A DNA stretch of 64,000 nt, taken from assembly GCA_038184435.1 (NCBI GenBank), contig CP116227.1:682001-746000 (forward strand), read 5' to 3'. Position 1 is the first letter of the stretch, and the number at the start of each line of letters is the position of its first letter. The notes below the pieces were generated by a model that saw only the letters and a program-made list of their open reading frames with translations, was not told the DNA's origin and made no database searches. Made by a program: the position numbers and the translations under genes. This document shows, piece by piece, positions 1 through 8,825 of this stretch. This DNA comes from Nocardioides alkalitolerans. Lineage in GTDB: Bacteria; Actinomycetota; Actinomycetes; Propionibacteriales; Nocardioidaceae.

Positions 1-457
1 GTGGACGGCGCGCGACGTCGTCGACCACCTCGTGACCTGGCTACCGGCCCTCCTCGCGCCCACGGTCACCCTGCCCGCGGGGCCGTCCGCGGCGGACGAC
101 CCGGTGGCGGCCTGGACCCACCACACGACCGCCGTGCAGGCCTTGCTCGACGATCCGGCCTCCGCCGACCTGGTGCTGCCGAACCCCCACATCGGCGACG
201 TCCCGGTGCCGGAGGCGGTCGACCGCTTCTACACGAACGACGTGTTCCTCCACTCCTGGGACCTCGCCCGTGCCTTCGGGCAGCAGCACGGCCTCGACGA
301 GACCCGCTGCGCCGAGGTCCTGGCCGGGATGGAGCCGATGGAGGAGATGCTGCGCGCCAGTGGCCAGTTCGGCCCCCGTCAGCCGGTGGCCGCCGACGCC
401 CCGGCCTCCGACCGGCTCATGGCGTTCCTCGGCCGCGACCCCGACTGGCGCCCCTAG
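1..457 (+). CDS. TIGR03086-like metal-binding protein (5' end outside window)
   Basis: The C-terminal part of a DinB/maleylpyruvate-isomerase-fold protein runs into the window from the left; its frame is open from base 2 (WTARDVVDHLV) to the TAG at 455-457. The opening W-x-A-R-D-V-V-x-H-L segment is the metal-site helix typical of mycothiol-dependent maleylpyruvate isomerase relatives, and the end (RLMAFLGRDPDW) is the usual C-terminus of the TIGR03086 subfamily. A paralogue with the same ending lies at 21902-22516. The internal ATG at 32 is only the first Met in view, because homology begins before it. The substrate is unknown; most members lack a demonstrated reaction. Confidence 0.75.
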   Translation, partial: WTARDVVDHLVTWLPALLAPTVTLPAGPSAADDPVAAWTHHTTAVQALLDDPASADLVLPNPHIGDVPVPEAVDRFYTNDVFLHSWDLARAFGQQHGLDETRCAEVLAGMEPMEEMLRASGQFGPRQPVAADAPASDRLMAFLGRDPDWRP

Positions 458-478
458 CCCGACCGACGGCCGCGACCG

Positions 479-1120
479 TCAGCGACCGAACCGCATCGCG
501 AACCCGTCGACGACGACGCTGCCGCGCGCCCGGGCGCCCGCCAGCCAGCCGAGCGGGCCGTCGGCGGGCGCCGACCAGCTCGCCCGTGCCGGTCGCACGG
601 ACCGGGCCGAGGCCGCCACCGGCGTCCACACGGTGCGGGCACCCGGCAGCGCCGCCGTGCCGTCCGCCGCGAGCGGCATCGACTGCGCGATGGCGGCGGG
701 GGCGCGCAGGGGCAGCGGGACGCCGGGCACCCGGCCCGGCCGGAACCGCGCCTCCGCGAGGGCCACGCCGTCGCGGTCGGCGTGGAGCCCGGTCGCGGCG
801 TCGTCGTCGATCCGGAAGGCGGCGAGCTCCTTCGGCACGCCCCACAGCTCCCGGCCGCCGTCCCGGGAGGCCGGGGAGTCGACCCAGATGTCGGTGATCG
901 CGAGGCCGACGCGTCGCCCCTGCCGCACGACGACGCCGGCGAGGAGCTCGGCGTACGCCATCTGCCCCGGCGGCCGGTAGTCCACGAACATCGTCAGCGC
1001 GAGCCGCCCCACCGGCCGCACGCCGTCCGGCATCCCGGGCAGCGGCCCCCGCAGCGACCACGCCGTGATCCAGCCGCGACCGGTCAGGTCCCAGGGTTGC
1101 GGCGGGTAGGGAGCGCTCAC
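479..1120 (-). CDS. acetoacetate decarboxylase-fold protein
   Basis: A 213-residue protein resembling the acetoacetate decarboxylase (ADC) superfamily. The features seen are an N-terminal PPQPWDLTGRGWITAW stretch, a central ADITDIWVDSP-like strand and RELWGVPKELAAF, which matches the ADC-family G-x-P-K segment holding the candidate active-site lysine. The GTG start overlaps the stop of the upstream GMC oxidoreductase (GTGA), so it is the third, translationally coupled gene of a monooxygenase-GMC-ADC operon. Many ADC-like proteins act as hydratases or aldolases or are uncharacterised, so acetoacetate should not be assumed as substrate. The convergent upstream neighbour is the partial TIGR03086 gene. 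Confidence 0.75.
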   Translation of the reverse strand: MSAPYPPQPWDLTGRGWITAWSLRGPLPGMPDGVRPVGRLALTMFVDYRPPGQMAYAELLAGVVVRQGRRVGLAITDIWVDSPASRDGGRELWGVPKELAAFRIDDDAATGLHADRDGVALAEARFRPGRVPGVPLPLRAPAAIAQSMPLAADGTAALPGARTVWTPVAASARSVRPARASWSAPADGPLGWLAGARARGSVVVDGFAMRFGR

Positions 1121-2850
1121 ACCGACTCCACCGTGCGCGTCGGGCCCAGCCGCAGCGCGGCGGGTGCGCCGGCGGGCACGACCGGGTGGCGGGGTGCGAC
1201 GGGGTCGACCCGCCGGTACGGCGCGCCCAGCGCCGGCCGGGGGTCGGCCTCGCCGCGGTTCGGCCACAGGGAGACCGCCCGCTCGGCCAGGGCCGTGATG
1301 GACAACGACGGGTTGACGCCGAGGTTGGCGCAGACCGCGGCGCCGTCGATGACGTGGAGCCCGGGGTGGCCGTGGACGCGGTGGTAGGGGTCGATGACCC
1401 CCTCCTCCGCGCTGGCGCCCATCCGGCAGCCGCCGATGAAGTGGCCGGTGGTCGGCACGTCGACGAGGTCGTTCCAGGCGCCGGCCGGCTCGCCGTCGAT
1501 CTGCTCGGCGATCCGGCGCGCCAGGGCGTGGCCCTCGGGGATCCAGATCGGGTTCGGCTCGCCCGTGCCGGGCCGTGCGGTCAGGCGCTTCCCCGGCCCG
1601 CGACCGAGCCGCCGGCGACGGAGACCGGTGGTCAGCGAGTTGTCGAGCGACTGCATGACGAGCAGCACGATGGTGCGTTCCGACCAGTGCCGCGGGTCGT
1701 GGAAGGCGAGCAGCGAGCGGCGGTTGCGCCACATCTGGCGCAGCCCGACCCGCCAGCGCAGCACGCCCTCCTCGGGGTCCGCGAGCGTGGCCATGAGCAG
1801 CGCCATCGCGTTCGACCCCGGCCCGTAGCGCACCGGCTCGACGTGGGTCGACTCGTCGAGGTGGATGGACGACGTGATGGCCACGCCCTCGCTGAAGTCC
1901 GTGGTGCCCTCGCGGCCGGAGCGCTTCGCGCGCACCCCGAGGATGGCCTCGGAGTTGGTGCGCGACAGCTCCCCGAGCCGGGCGGAGACGTGGGGGAGCG
2001 CCCCTGACGCCCGGAGCCGGTGCAGCAGCTTCTGCGTGCCGAGCGCGGCGGCCGAGAAGACGACCTGGTCGGCGGTGAACACGCGGCCTGCGCGCACGCC
2101 GCCGGAGGGCCGGGTGGCGACGACGTACCCGCCCGTCGGCAGCGGCCGCACGTCCGTCACCGTCGTCAGTGCGTGCACCTCAGCACCCGCCTGCTCGGCC
2201 AGGTGGAGGTAGTTCTTGACGAGCGTGTTCTTCGCGCCGACCCGGCACCCGGTCATGCACGAGCCGCAGTCGGTGCAGGTGGTCCGCGTCGGCCCGACCC
2301 CGCCGAAGAACGGGTCGGGGACGTCCTCGCCCGGCCCCACGCCGTGGTCCTCGCCCCGCAGGACGCCGACGGGCGTCGGCACGAACGAGTCCTCGACCCC
2401 GAGCGCCGCGGCGGCCTCGCGCATCACCTCGTCCGACGGCGTGCGCCGCGGGTACGTCGTCACGCCGAGCATCCGCTTGGCCTGGTCGTAGGACGCGCGC
2501 AGCTCGTCGCGCCAGTCGGTGATGCCGGCCCAGGAGGGGTCCTCGTAGAACGCGGCGGGCGGCTCGTAGAGCGTGTTGGCGTAGACGAGGGAGCCGCCGC
2601 CGACGCCCGCGCCGGAGAGCACGAGCACGTCACCGAGCAGGTCCATCCGCTGGATGCCCGACATCCCGAGCCGGGGCGCGAACACGTAGTCCCGCACGCG
2701 CCACGAGGTGGCGGCCAGCTCGTCGTCGGCGAACCGGCGTCCGGCCTCGAGCACGCCGACGCGGTAGCCCTTCTCCGTCAGGCGCAGCGCGGTCACGCTG
2801 CCCCCGAAGCCCGAGCCGATCACGAGCACGTCGTAGTGGCTCTCGCTCAT
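1117..2850 (-). CDS. GMC-family oxidoreductase, cholesterol oxidase-like
   Basis: A 577-residue FAD enzyme. The dinucleotide-binding motif GSGFGG lies near residues 12-17, GAGVGGGSLVYANT is the second FAD-contact motif, and the C-terminal block containing GGCRMG and GLHVIDGAAVCANLGVNPSLSITALAER is typical of GMC enzymes. A cysteine cluster, CTDCGSCMTGC, is seen in ChoD-like actinobacterial members of the cholesterol oxidase branch. It should oxidise a sterol-like or other alcohol, cytoplasmically since no signal peptide is visible. Its start overlaps the monooxygenase stop by 4 nt (ATGA) and its stop overlaps the ADC-like start, which indicates coupled expression. The substrate cannot be fixed from sequence. 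Confidence 0.85.
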   Translation of the reverse strand: MSESHYDVLVIGSGFGGSVTALRLTEKGYRVGVLEAGRRFADDELAATSWRVRDYVFAPRLGMSGIQRMDLLGDVLVLSGAGVGGGSLVYANTLYEPPAAFYEDPSWAGITDWRDELRASYDQAKRMLGVTTYPRRTPSDEVMREAAAALGVEDSFVPTPVGVLRGEDHGVGPGEDVPDPFFGGVGPTRTTCTDCGSCMTGCRVGAKNTLVKNYLHLAEQAGAEVHALTTVTDVRPLPTGGYVVATRPSGGVRAGRVFTADQVVFSAAALGTQKLLHRLRASGALPHVSARLGELSRTNSEAILGVRAKRSGREGTTDFSEGVAITSSIHLDESTHVEPVRYGPGSNAMALLMATLADPEEGVLRWRVGLRQMWRNRRSLLAFHDPRHWSERTIVLLVMQSLDNSLTTGLRRRRLGRGPGKRLTARPGTGEPNPIWIPEGHALARRIAEQIDGEPAGAWNDLVDVPTTGHFIGGCRMGASAEEGVIDPYHRVHGHPGLHVIDGAAVCANLGVNPSLSITALAERAVSLWPNRGEADPRPALGAPYRRVDPVAPRHPVVPAGAPAALRLGPTRTVESV

Positions 2851-4379
2851 GCCTTCACCTCCTCGAAGTCGGCCGGCGCGAGCACCGCGAGCCGTCGCTG
2901 GTACTCGGCGACCGTGCCCGGCCAGTTGGTCGTGATGCGGCCGTCGCCGTCCGCGCGGTACCAGCTCGCGCAGCCCGCCCAGACGCTGCCGGCCAGCCGC
3001 TGCTGCACCTCGGCGTCGTACGTCGCCGCGGCCTCGGGCCGCACGTCGAGACCGAGGGCGCCCCGGTCCCGCGCCTCGGCGATCCCCGCGGCGAGCTGGG
3101 CGACGTAGTCGGCCTGGGGCTCGAGCATCCCGAGGATGCTGGAGCCGCCGAGGTTGGTGTTGGGCCCGTACATGATCGCGAGCCCCGGGAACCCGGGCAC
3201 GGTCACGCCGAGGTGGGCCGTGGCGCCGTCCTCCCAGTGGTCGGCCAGCCGGCGGCCGTCGCGGCCGGTGACCTCGAGGCCGCGGAGGAAGTCCGTCGCC
3301 GCGAAGCCCGTGCCCCAGATGACGACGTCCGCCGGGTGGTGGGTGCCGTCGTCGTCGACGACCCCGTCGGGGACGACGCGCGTCACGCCCGCGGTCACGA
3401 CGTCGACGTGGGGCCGGTCGAGCGCGGCGTACCAGTCGTTGGAGAACAGCAGCCGCTTGCAGCCCAGCGGGTCGGTCGGCTCCAGCCGCGCCCGGAGGTC
3501 GGGGTCGCTGACCGAGCGCCGCAGCTGCCAGCCCCAGAGGCGCCGCAGTGCGGCGGGCAGCCGCGACCCGGGGATCTCACCCGTGAGCGCCCCGTTGAGC
3601 CACTCGCTGAGGTGCCAGACCGCACGCCGCTCCACCTTCCGCGCCAGCGCGGACCGCACGAGCAGCGCCCGGACGGGGGCGGGGTATACCCCGTCGGGCT
3701 TCGGCACGACGTACGGCGCGGAGCGCTGCAGCACCGTCACCCGCGCCGCGACGTCGGCCACGCGGGGGACGAACTGGATGGCGCTCGCGCCGGTGCCCAC
3801 GACGACGACGTGCTTGCCGGTGAGGTCGACGTCGTGCCGCCACGTGGCCGAGTGGAAGGCGGGGCCGGCGAAGTCGGCGAGGCCGGGGAGGTCCGGCACG
3901 ACCGGCTCGCTCAGCTGCCCGACGGCCGGCACGACGAGGTCGGCCTCGAGGTGCTCGCCCGTGTCGAGCGCGACCGTCCAGCGGCCGGTGCCGTCGTCGT
4001 ACGTCGCGGCCACCGCCGTCGTCCGCGTCCGCAGGAGTTCGCGGATCCCGCGCCGGTCGGCGACGTCGCGGAGGTAGGCCAGGATGTCCGGCTGCTCGGA
4101 GTAGAACCGCCGCCAGCCCGGGTTGGAGTCGAACGAGAACGAGTAGAGCGCGGAGGGCACGTCGCACGCTGCGCCCGGGTAGGTGTTGTCGCGCCAGACC
4201 CCGCCGACGTCGTCGGCCCGCTCGAGCACCACCACGTCGAGGCCGGCGTCGCGGAGCCGGAGGGCGGCGGCCAGACCTGCGAAGCCGGCGCCGATCACCA
4301 CCGCGCGGAGCGGCGCGGACGTGCCGGGCGTGCCGGCCGCGCCGGGTGCGCCGGGACGGGCGGGGGAGGGAGCGGTCAT
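2847..4379 (-). CDS. Baeyer-Villiger-type flavin monooxygenase
   Basis: A 510-residue class B flavoprotein monooxygenase. Visible motifs are the FAD Rossmann signature VVIGAGFAGLAAALRL near residue 30, an NADPH-binding VVVGTGASAIQ, and FAGPAFHSATW, which fits the Baeyer-Villiger fingerprint FxGxxxHxxxW. It should insert one oxygen atom into a ketone or oxidise a heteroatom using NADPH. The start at 4379 is supported by a -10 hexamer TACGGT on the minus strand, 6 nt upstream, predicting a leaderless mRNA. It heads the BVMO-GMC-ADC operon and is divergent from an AraC regulator, the likely controller. Together these suggest an alcohol-to-ketone-to-ester oxidation route. Confidence 0.88.
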   Translation of the reverse strand: MTAPSPARPGAPGAAGTPGTSAPLRAVVIGAGFAGLAAALRLRDAGLDVVVLERADDVGGVWRDNTYPGAACDVPSALYSFSFDSNPGWRRFYSEQPDILAYLRDVADRRGIRELLRTRTTAVAATYDDGTGRWTVALDTGEHLEADLVVPAVGQLSEPVVPDLPGLADFAGPAFHSATWRHDVDLTGKHVVVVGTGASAIQFVPRVADVAARVTVLQRSAPYVVPKPDGVYPAPVRALLVRSALARKVERRAVWHLSEWLNGALTGEIPGSRLPAALRRLWGWQLRRSVSDPDLRARLEPTDPLGCKRLLFSNDWYAALDRPHVDVVTAGVTRVVPDGVVDDDGTHHPADVVIWGTGFAATDFLRGLEVTGRDGRRLADHWEDGATAHLGVTVPGFPGLAIMYGPNTNLGGSSILGMLEPQADYVAQLAAGIAEARDRGALGLDVRPEAAATYDAEVQQRLAGSVWAGCASWYRADGDGRITTNWPGTVAEYQRRLAVLAPADFEEVKA

Positions 4380-4385
4380 GGCACG

Positions 4386-4442
4386 ACCGTAGGGACGCGC
4401 CGCTGTGACCTGCGAGACATTCGCGGCCAGGTGATCCAGAAT
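4386..4442. promoter_or_regulatory. divergent leaderless promoters, monooxygenase operon / araC
   Basis: Minus-strand -10 TACGGT (4391 to 4386) lies 6 nt before the monooxygenase ATG; plus-strand -10 CAGAAT (4437-4442) lies 7 nt before the AraC ATG. Neither gene has a Shine-Dalgarno sequence. The roughly 45 bp between the hexamers is the likely regulator-binding region; no clear inverted repeat was seen in it. Confidence 0.5.
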
Positions 4443-4449
4443 TCCGGCC

Positions 4450-5436
4450 ATGTTCTCCCCGACGGTCGCGCACGACTGGCACTTCCCCCGCTCGACCACG
4501 GGCATCGGGGTGCTCCTGGCGTGGGCCCGGGCGAACGGCATCGAACCTGCCCCGCTGCTCGTCGGCACCGGGCTCGAGCCGGGCGACCTCGACGGCGCGG
4601 AGGGGGAGGTCACGGCCGACCAGGAGCTGACCGTCGTGCGCGCGCTGCTCCGCCGCCGCCCCGACGACCCGCCCGCCCGGCTCGGCGCGGCGATCGGCTC
4701 GTCCTACCACCTCGGCTCGTTCGGGGTGTTCGGGTTCGCGATGCTGGCCAGCCCGACCCTGCTCCACGCCGTCGAGCTGGCCACGCGCTACATCGACCTC
4801 AGCTTCACCTTCGCCATGCCGCGGGCCGAGCTCGAGGGCGACACCGCGACCGGGACGGTGCGGGTCCACGTCGACGGCGCCACCCTGCCGCCCGACGTGC
4901 GCCCGCTGCTGGTGGCCCGGGACGCCCGGGCGATCGGTACGGCGCTCCGCGAGCTGCTGCCCGACCTGCCCCTCGAGCTGCGGCTCGAGCCCGTCGAGGG
5001 GCCGCGTCGCGCGGTCGTCTCCTTCCCGGCGTCCCACCTGGCCCGGCCGCTGCCGCAGGGCAACCCGCAGACGGCTGCCGCGTGCGAGCAGCTCTGCGCG
5101 GAGCTGGTCGAGCGGCGCCGCTCGCGCCGCGGGCTGGCCCAGCAGGTGCGGGTGCTGGCCGCCCAGGAGGTGGCCGGCGGGGCTGCCGCCGGCGTCGTGG
5201 CCCGGCGCCTCGGCCTGAGCGAGCGCACGCTGCGGCGGCGGCTGGCGGCCGAGGGGACGTCGTACTCCGAGCTCCTCGACGAGGTGCGCAGCGGGCTGGC
5301 GGTAGGCCTCCTCGCGACGGACCTGAGCCTCGACGAGGTCGCGCTGCGGCTGGGGTACGCCGAGGCGTCGAGCTTCATCCACGCCCACCGCCGCTGGACC
5401 GGCCGGACGCCCCGTCAGGCGGCCGAGGCAGACTGA
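4450..5436 (+). CDS. AraC-family transcriptional regulator
   Basis: A 328-residue regulator with an N-terminal arabinose-binding-type (OruR/ArgR subfamily) sensor region, recognisable by LGSFGVFGFAMLASPTLLHAV near residues 90-110. The C-terminal AraC helix-turn-helix pair contains RRLGLSERTLRRRLAAEGTSY and LRLGYAEASSFIHAHRRWTGRTP. It is divergent from the monooxygenase operon and 70 bp from it, so it probably activates that operon in response to its substrate. The start ATG sits 7 nt after CAGAAT with no Shine-Dalgarno sequence, predicting a leaderless transcript. Confidence 0.88.
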   Translation: MFSPTVAHDWHFPRSTTGIGVLLAWARANGIEPAPLLVGTGLEPGDLDGAEGEVTADQELTVVRALLRRRPDDPPARLGAAIGSSYHLGSFGVFGFAMLASPTLLHAVELATRYIDLSFTFAMPRAELEGDTATGTVRVHVDGATLPPDVRPLLVARDARAIGTALRELLPDLPLELRLEPVEGPRRAVVSFPASHLARPLPQGNPQTAAACEQLCAELVERRRSRRGLAQQVRVLAAQEVAGGAAAGVVARRLGLSERTLRRRLAAEGTSYSELLDEVRSGLAVGLLATDLSLDEVALRLGYAEASSFIHAHRRWTGRTPRQAAEAD

Positions 5437-5441
5437 ACGAC

Positions 5442-6458
5442 ATGGAATTCCGTCACCTCGGCAGCTCGGGTCTCCAGATCTCGGAGATCACCTACGGCAA
5501 CTGGCTCACCCACGGCTCGCAGGTCGAGAACGACGTCGCGACCGCGTGCGTCCACCGTGCCCTCGACCTCGGCATCACCACGTTCGACACCGCGGACGTC
5601 TACGCGAACGGCAAGGCCGAGGAGGTGCTCGGCAAGGCCCTCGCGGGCCAGCGCCGCGAGTCCCTCGAGATCTTCACCAAGGTCTACTGGCCCGTCGGTC
5701 CCGACCCCAAGGGCAAGAACGACACCGGCCTCTCGCGCAAGCACATCCGCGAGAGCATCGACGGCTCGCTGCGCCGCCTCGGCACCGACTACGTCGACCT
5801 CTACCAGGCCCACCGCTACGACTCCTTCACGCCGCTGGAGGAGACCATGTCCGCCTTCGCGGACGTCGTCCACAGCGGCAAGGCGCACTACATCGGGGTC
5901 TCCGAGTGGACCGCCGGCCAGATCCGCGCCGCGCACGAGCTCGCCACCGAGCTGCGCATCCCGCTCGTCTCCAGCCAGCCGCAGTACTCGATGCTCTGGC
6001 GCATCATCGAGGGCGAGGTCGTGCCGACGTCGGCCGAGCTGGGCATCGGCCAGATCGTCTGGTCGCCGATGGCGCAGGGCGTGCTGAGCGGCAAGTACGT
6101 GCCCGGCCAGCCCCTGCCCGAGGGCTCCCGGGCCACCGACCAGGCCGGGGGCGCCAAGATGATCCAGCGCTTCATGGCCGACGACACGCTCGCCGCCGTG
6201 CAGGACCTCAAGCCGATCGCCGAGGACCTCGGTCTCTCGATGCCGGCCCTCGCCATCGCCTGGGTGCTCCAGAACGACAACGTCTCGTCCGCGATCGTCG
6301 GGGCCTCGCGCCCGGAGCAGCTCGACGACAGCGTCAAGGCCGCCGGCGTGCGCCTGCCCGAGGACGCGCTGGCCCGCATCGACGCTGCGCTCGAGGGTGT
6401 CGTGACGAGCGACCCGGCGCTGGTCGCCGAGTCCACCCCGAAGCAGCGGGTGGTCTGA
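5442..6458 (+). CDS. aldo/keto reductase (Kv-beta-like subfamily)
   Basis: A 338-residue NADPH-dependent aldo/keto reductase. The start MEFRHLGSSGLQISEITYGNWL is typical, and ITTFDTADVYANGKAEEVLG carries the catalytic Asp and Tyr near residues 50-56. A lysine follows in IFTKVYW, the histidine in LYQAHRYD completes the tetrad, and SAIVGASRPEQL is the NADPH-binding C-terminal block. The length and the YGNW/SQPQYSML pattern fit the voltage-gated-potassium-channel beta/YghZ-like group. It begins 5 nt after the AraC stop; a CAGACT hexamer 7 nt upstream could serve as its own leaderless promoter. The substrate is unknown. Confidence 0.88.
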   Translation: MEFRHLGSSGLQISEITYGNWLTHGSQVENDVATACVHRALDLGITTFDTADVYANGKAEEVLGKALAGQRRESLEIFTKVYWPVGPDPKGKNDTGLSRKHIRESIDGSLRRLGTDYVDLYQAHRYDSFTPLEETMSAFADVVHSGKAHYIGVSEWTAGQIRAAHELATELRIPLVSSQPQYSMLWRIIEGEVVPTSAELGIGQIVWSPMAQGVLSGKYVPGQPLPEGSRATDQAGGAKMIQRFMADDTLAAVQDLKPIAEDLGLSMPALAIAWVLQNDNVSSAIVGASRPEQLDDSVKAAGVRLPEDALARIDAALEGVVTSDPALVAESTPKQRVV

Positions 6459-6463
6459 GGCCC

Positions 6464-7501
6464 GTGCCGCCGCGCCCGCCCGCTCCCACGGCACCGACGG
6501 CCCCCGCCCCCGGGCACCGCCCGTCCCGCCGCGGGCTGCTCCTCGCCGGTGCGGGCGCGGCGGCGGTCGGCGCGGCGGGCGTGGGCGTGGCGCGGGCACG
6601 CGCGGGCGACGACCTCGCCGACGTGCGCGGCCGGCTCCGGATCGCCACGGGCAACCCCGGGGCCGTCTTCGACCGCTACGGCCGGGCGCTCGCGGCGGAG
6701 GTGGGTCGGGTGATGCCGGCGGTGACCTCGGCGATCGTGTCGACGGGTGGTTCGTTCGGCAACCTGCTCGCCGTCGTGGACGGGCGCGCCGAGGTCGCCT
6801 TCAGCCTCGGCGACAGCGCCCAGCAGGCCATCGCGGGCGCCGCGCCGGGCATCGCGGCGGTCGACCTGACGGCCCTCACCCGGCTCTACGACAGCTTCCT
6901 CCAGGTGCTCGTGCGCGCCGACTCCGACATCGGGAGCCTCGCCGCCCTGGCCGGGCGGCGCGTCACCGCGGGGGAGGCCGACTCGGGCACGCGGGTCGTC
7001 GCCACCCGCAGCCTCGAGGCCAGCGGCGTCGACGTCGCCGCCGTGGACCTCGTCGACCTGTCGCTGCGGGACGGCGTCGAGGGCCTCGCGAACGGCGAGG
7101 TCGACGCCCTCGCCTTCGTGAGCGGATTCCCCATCCCGGCCCTCGTCGAGCTGGGGCGCCGCGTGCCGCTGCGCGCGCTCGACGTCGGTGCCGCCGTGCC
7201 CGACCTGGTGGACCTCTGGGGCCCCCAGTACGTCGTGGGTCCGCTCCCCGCCGGTCCCTACGGCCTGCCCGCACCGGTCGCGACGGTCAGCGTCAAGACC
7301 TACCTCGTGGCCCTGCCGTCCCTGGCGGAGGACCTCGCCCACGGCTTCACCTCGGTCGTGTTCGACCGGCAGGAGGCGCTGGCCCGCGCCGTACCGGACG
7401 TGCGGCAGCCGACGGCGGCGGCCGGCATCTTCACGCAGCCGGTCCCGCTCCACCCGGGCTCGCTGCGCTGGTTCCGGGAGCGGGACCGGTCGGCAACGTG
7501 A
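6464..7501 (+). CDS. TAXI-family solute-binding protein
   Basis: A 345-residue exported binding protein. The N-terminus carries a twin-arginine-like SRRGLLLAGAGAAAVGAAG segment after a proline-rich leader, and the mature part starts with LRIATGNPGAVFDRYGRALAAEV, the TAXI (TRAP-associated extracytoplasmic immunogenic) signature. The GTG start 5 nt after the aldo/keto reductase stop is the first in-frame start that gives a plausible signal. No TRAP permease (DctM/DctQ fusion) is nearby, so this is an orphan binding protein. It converges on a two-component system and its last 71 nt overlap the kinase gene, suggesting a sensory partnership rather than classic uptake. Confidence 0.82.
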   Translation: MPPRPPAPTAPTAPAPGHRPSRRGLLLAGAGAAAVGAAGVGVARARAGDDLADVRGRLRIATGNPGAVFDRYGRALAAEVGRVMPAVTSAIVSTGGSFGNLLAVVDGRAEVAFSLGDSAQQAIAGAAPGIAAVDLTALTRLYDSFLQVLVRADSDIGSLAALAGRRVTAGEADSGTRVVATRSLEASGVDVAAVDLVDLSLRDGVEGLANGEVDALAFVSGFPIPALVELGRRVPLRALDVGAAVPDLVDLWGPQYVVGPLPAGPYGLPAPVATVSVKTYLVALPSLAEDLAHGFTSVVFDRQEALARAVPDVRQPTAAAGIFTQPVPLHPGSLRWFRERDRSAT

Positions 7502-8825
7502 CCCGGACGCGCAGGCCCGGGTCGGCGGCCTCCACCCGGGCCTGGCCACCGGCGTCCTGAGCGCGCAGGAGCACGATCGCCAGACCGAGCCCCGTGCCCT
7601 CGACGTCGGCGTGCCGCTCGAGCCGCCGGAACCGCGCACCGAGCGTGGCGGCCTCGTCCGCGTCGACGCCGGTGCCGTGGTCGCGCACCGTCAGCTCGAT
7701 GCGGCCGTCGCGAGGGGCGAGGGCGACCTCGACGGTCGCCTCGGGGGCGTACTTGAGCGCGTTGTCGAGCAGGACGTCGAGCACCGTCGCGACGAGGTCC
7801 TCCTCGAGCACGGCGGGCAGCGGCCCCCCGAGGAGGTCGGCGCGGAGACGGCCCTCGAACAGCGGTGCCCACAGCTCGATCCGCTCCCGCACCTGGGCGG
7901 CGACGTCGACCTGCACGGCGACCCGGTCGAACCCGCCCGCGCGGCTCACCTCGATCACCGACTCGAGCGCCCGGGCGAGGCGGTCGGTCTCGGCGAGCAC
8001 CGGCTCGACCTCGGGGTCGCGGGCGCTGATGGCCTCGAGGCGCAGCCGCAGGGCCGTCAGGGGGTTCGCCAGCTGGTGGGACACGTCGGCGACCAGCTCG
8101 CGCTGCTGGCGCTGGGAGTGCTCGACGCTCGCGGCCATCTCGTTGAACGACTGCACGAGGCGACGCAGCTCGGGCGGTCCCTCGATCCGACCGGCGGGCG
8201 CGGCGCGGCCGCGCGCCAGGTCGCGGGCGCGCTCCTCGAGGTCCTCGACCGGCCGGACCACCCACCCGACGAGCGGCACCCCGACGAGCCAGGCGACGAG
8301 CGCGACGAAGACCGCCCCCGCGCCCGCGGCCACCGCCATCCGGCGTGCGACGGCGTCGCGCTGCGCCTCCGTGTCCTCGACGAGGAGCACCGCGCCCAGC
8401 ACCTGGGCGTCGCGGCCGATCGGGGTGGCCACCACCATCGGGTCGTCGTTCCAGGGCCACAGGGCGTCGGGCGGCGACGTGGGCGCACCGCCCAGCGCAC
8501 GCCGCACGGCGCGCTCGACCCCCGGCACGTCGGTGGGGAGGTCGGCGCCGGGCGGCGCCACCACCGTCCCGTCGGTGTCGAGCAGGAAGGTGCGGGTGGT
8601 CGCCGTGACGTCGTCGTACCGCGCGAGGTCCGCGGCCAGCAGCGCGGGGTCGCTGTCGAGACCGGGCGCCCCGGCGAGCGTCGCGAACCGGGTGGCGGCC
8701 GCCAGCCGCTCCTCGTGGAGGCGCACGGCCCGCCCCTCGGCGTACGCCGCGACGAGCGGCACCACCAGCGCCGCGAGCACCGCGACGGTCACGCTGAGGC
8801 TGAGGGCGAGCAGGCGACGCCTCAC
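7431..8825 (-). CDS. sensor histidine kinase (two-component)
   Basis: A 464-residue membrane kinase. TM1 is at about residues 6-28, followed by a periplasmic sensor loop, TM2 at about 165-190 and a HAMP domain (RPVEDLEERARDLARG). The HisKA phosphoacceptor box VADVSHQLANPLTAL has His at about residue 250, and the HATPase_c domain shows LLDNALKYAPE (N box), DHGTGVDADE (G1) and GTGLGLAIV (G2). The GTG start overlaps the response-regulator stop by 4 nt. The C-terminal 71 nt overlap the convergent TAXI gene on the other strand. The layout resembles TctE-type kinases that work with exported binding proteins; the ligand is unknown. Confidence 0.9.
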   Translation of the reverse strand: MRRRLLALSLSVTVAVLAALVVPLVAAYAEGRAVRLHEERLAAATRFATLAGAPGLDSDPALLAADLARYDDVTATTRTFLLDTDGTVVAPPGADLPTDVPGVERAVRRALGGAPTSPPDALWPWNDDPMVVATPIGRDAQVLGAVLLVEDTEAQRDAVARRMAVAAGAGAVFVALVAWLVGVPLVGWVVRPVEDLEERARDLARGRAAPAGRIEGPPELRRLVQSFNEMAASVEHSQRQQRELVADVSHQLANPLTALRLRLEAISARDPEVEPVLAETDRLARALESVIEVSRAGGFDRVAVQVDVAAQVRERIELWAPLFEGRLRADLLGGPLPAVLEEDLVATVLDVLLDNALKYAPEATVEVALAPRDGRIELTVRDHGTGVDADEAATLGARFRRLERHADVEGTGLGLAIVLLRAQDAGGQARVEAADPGLRVRVTLPTGPAPGTSAASPGGAGPAA

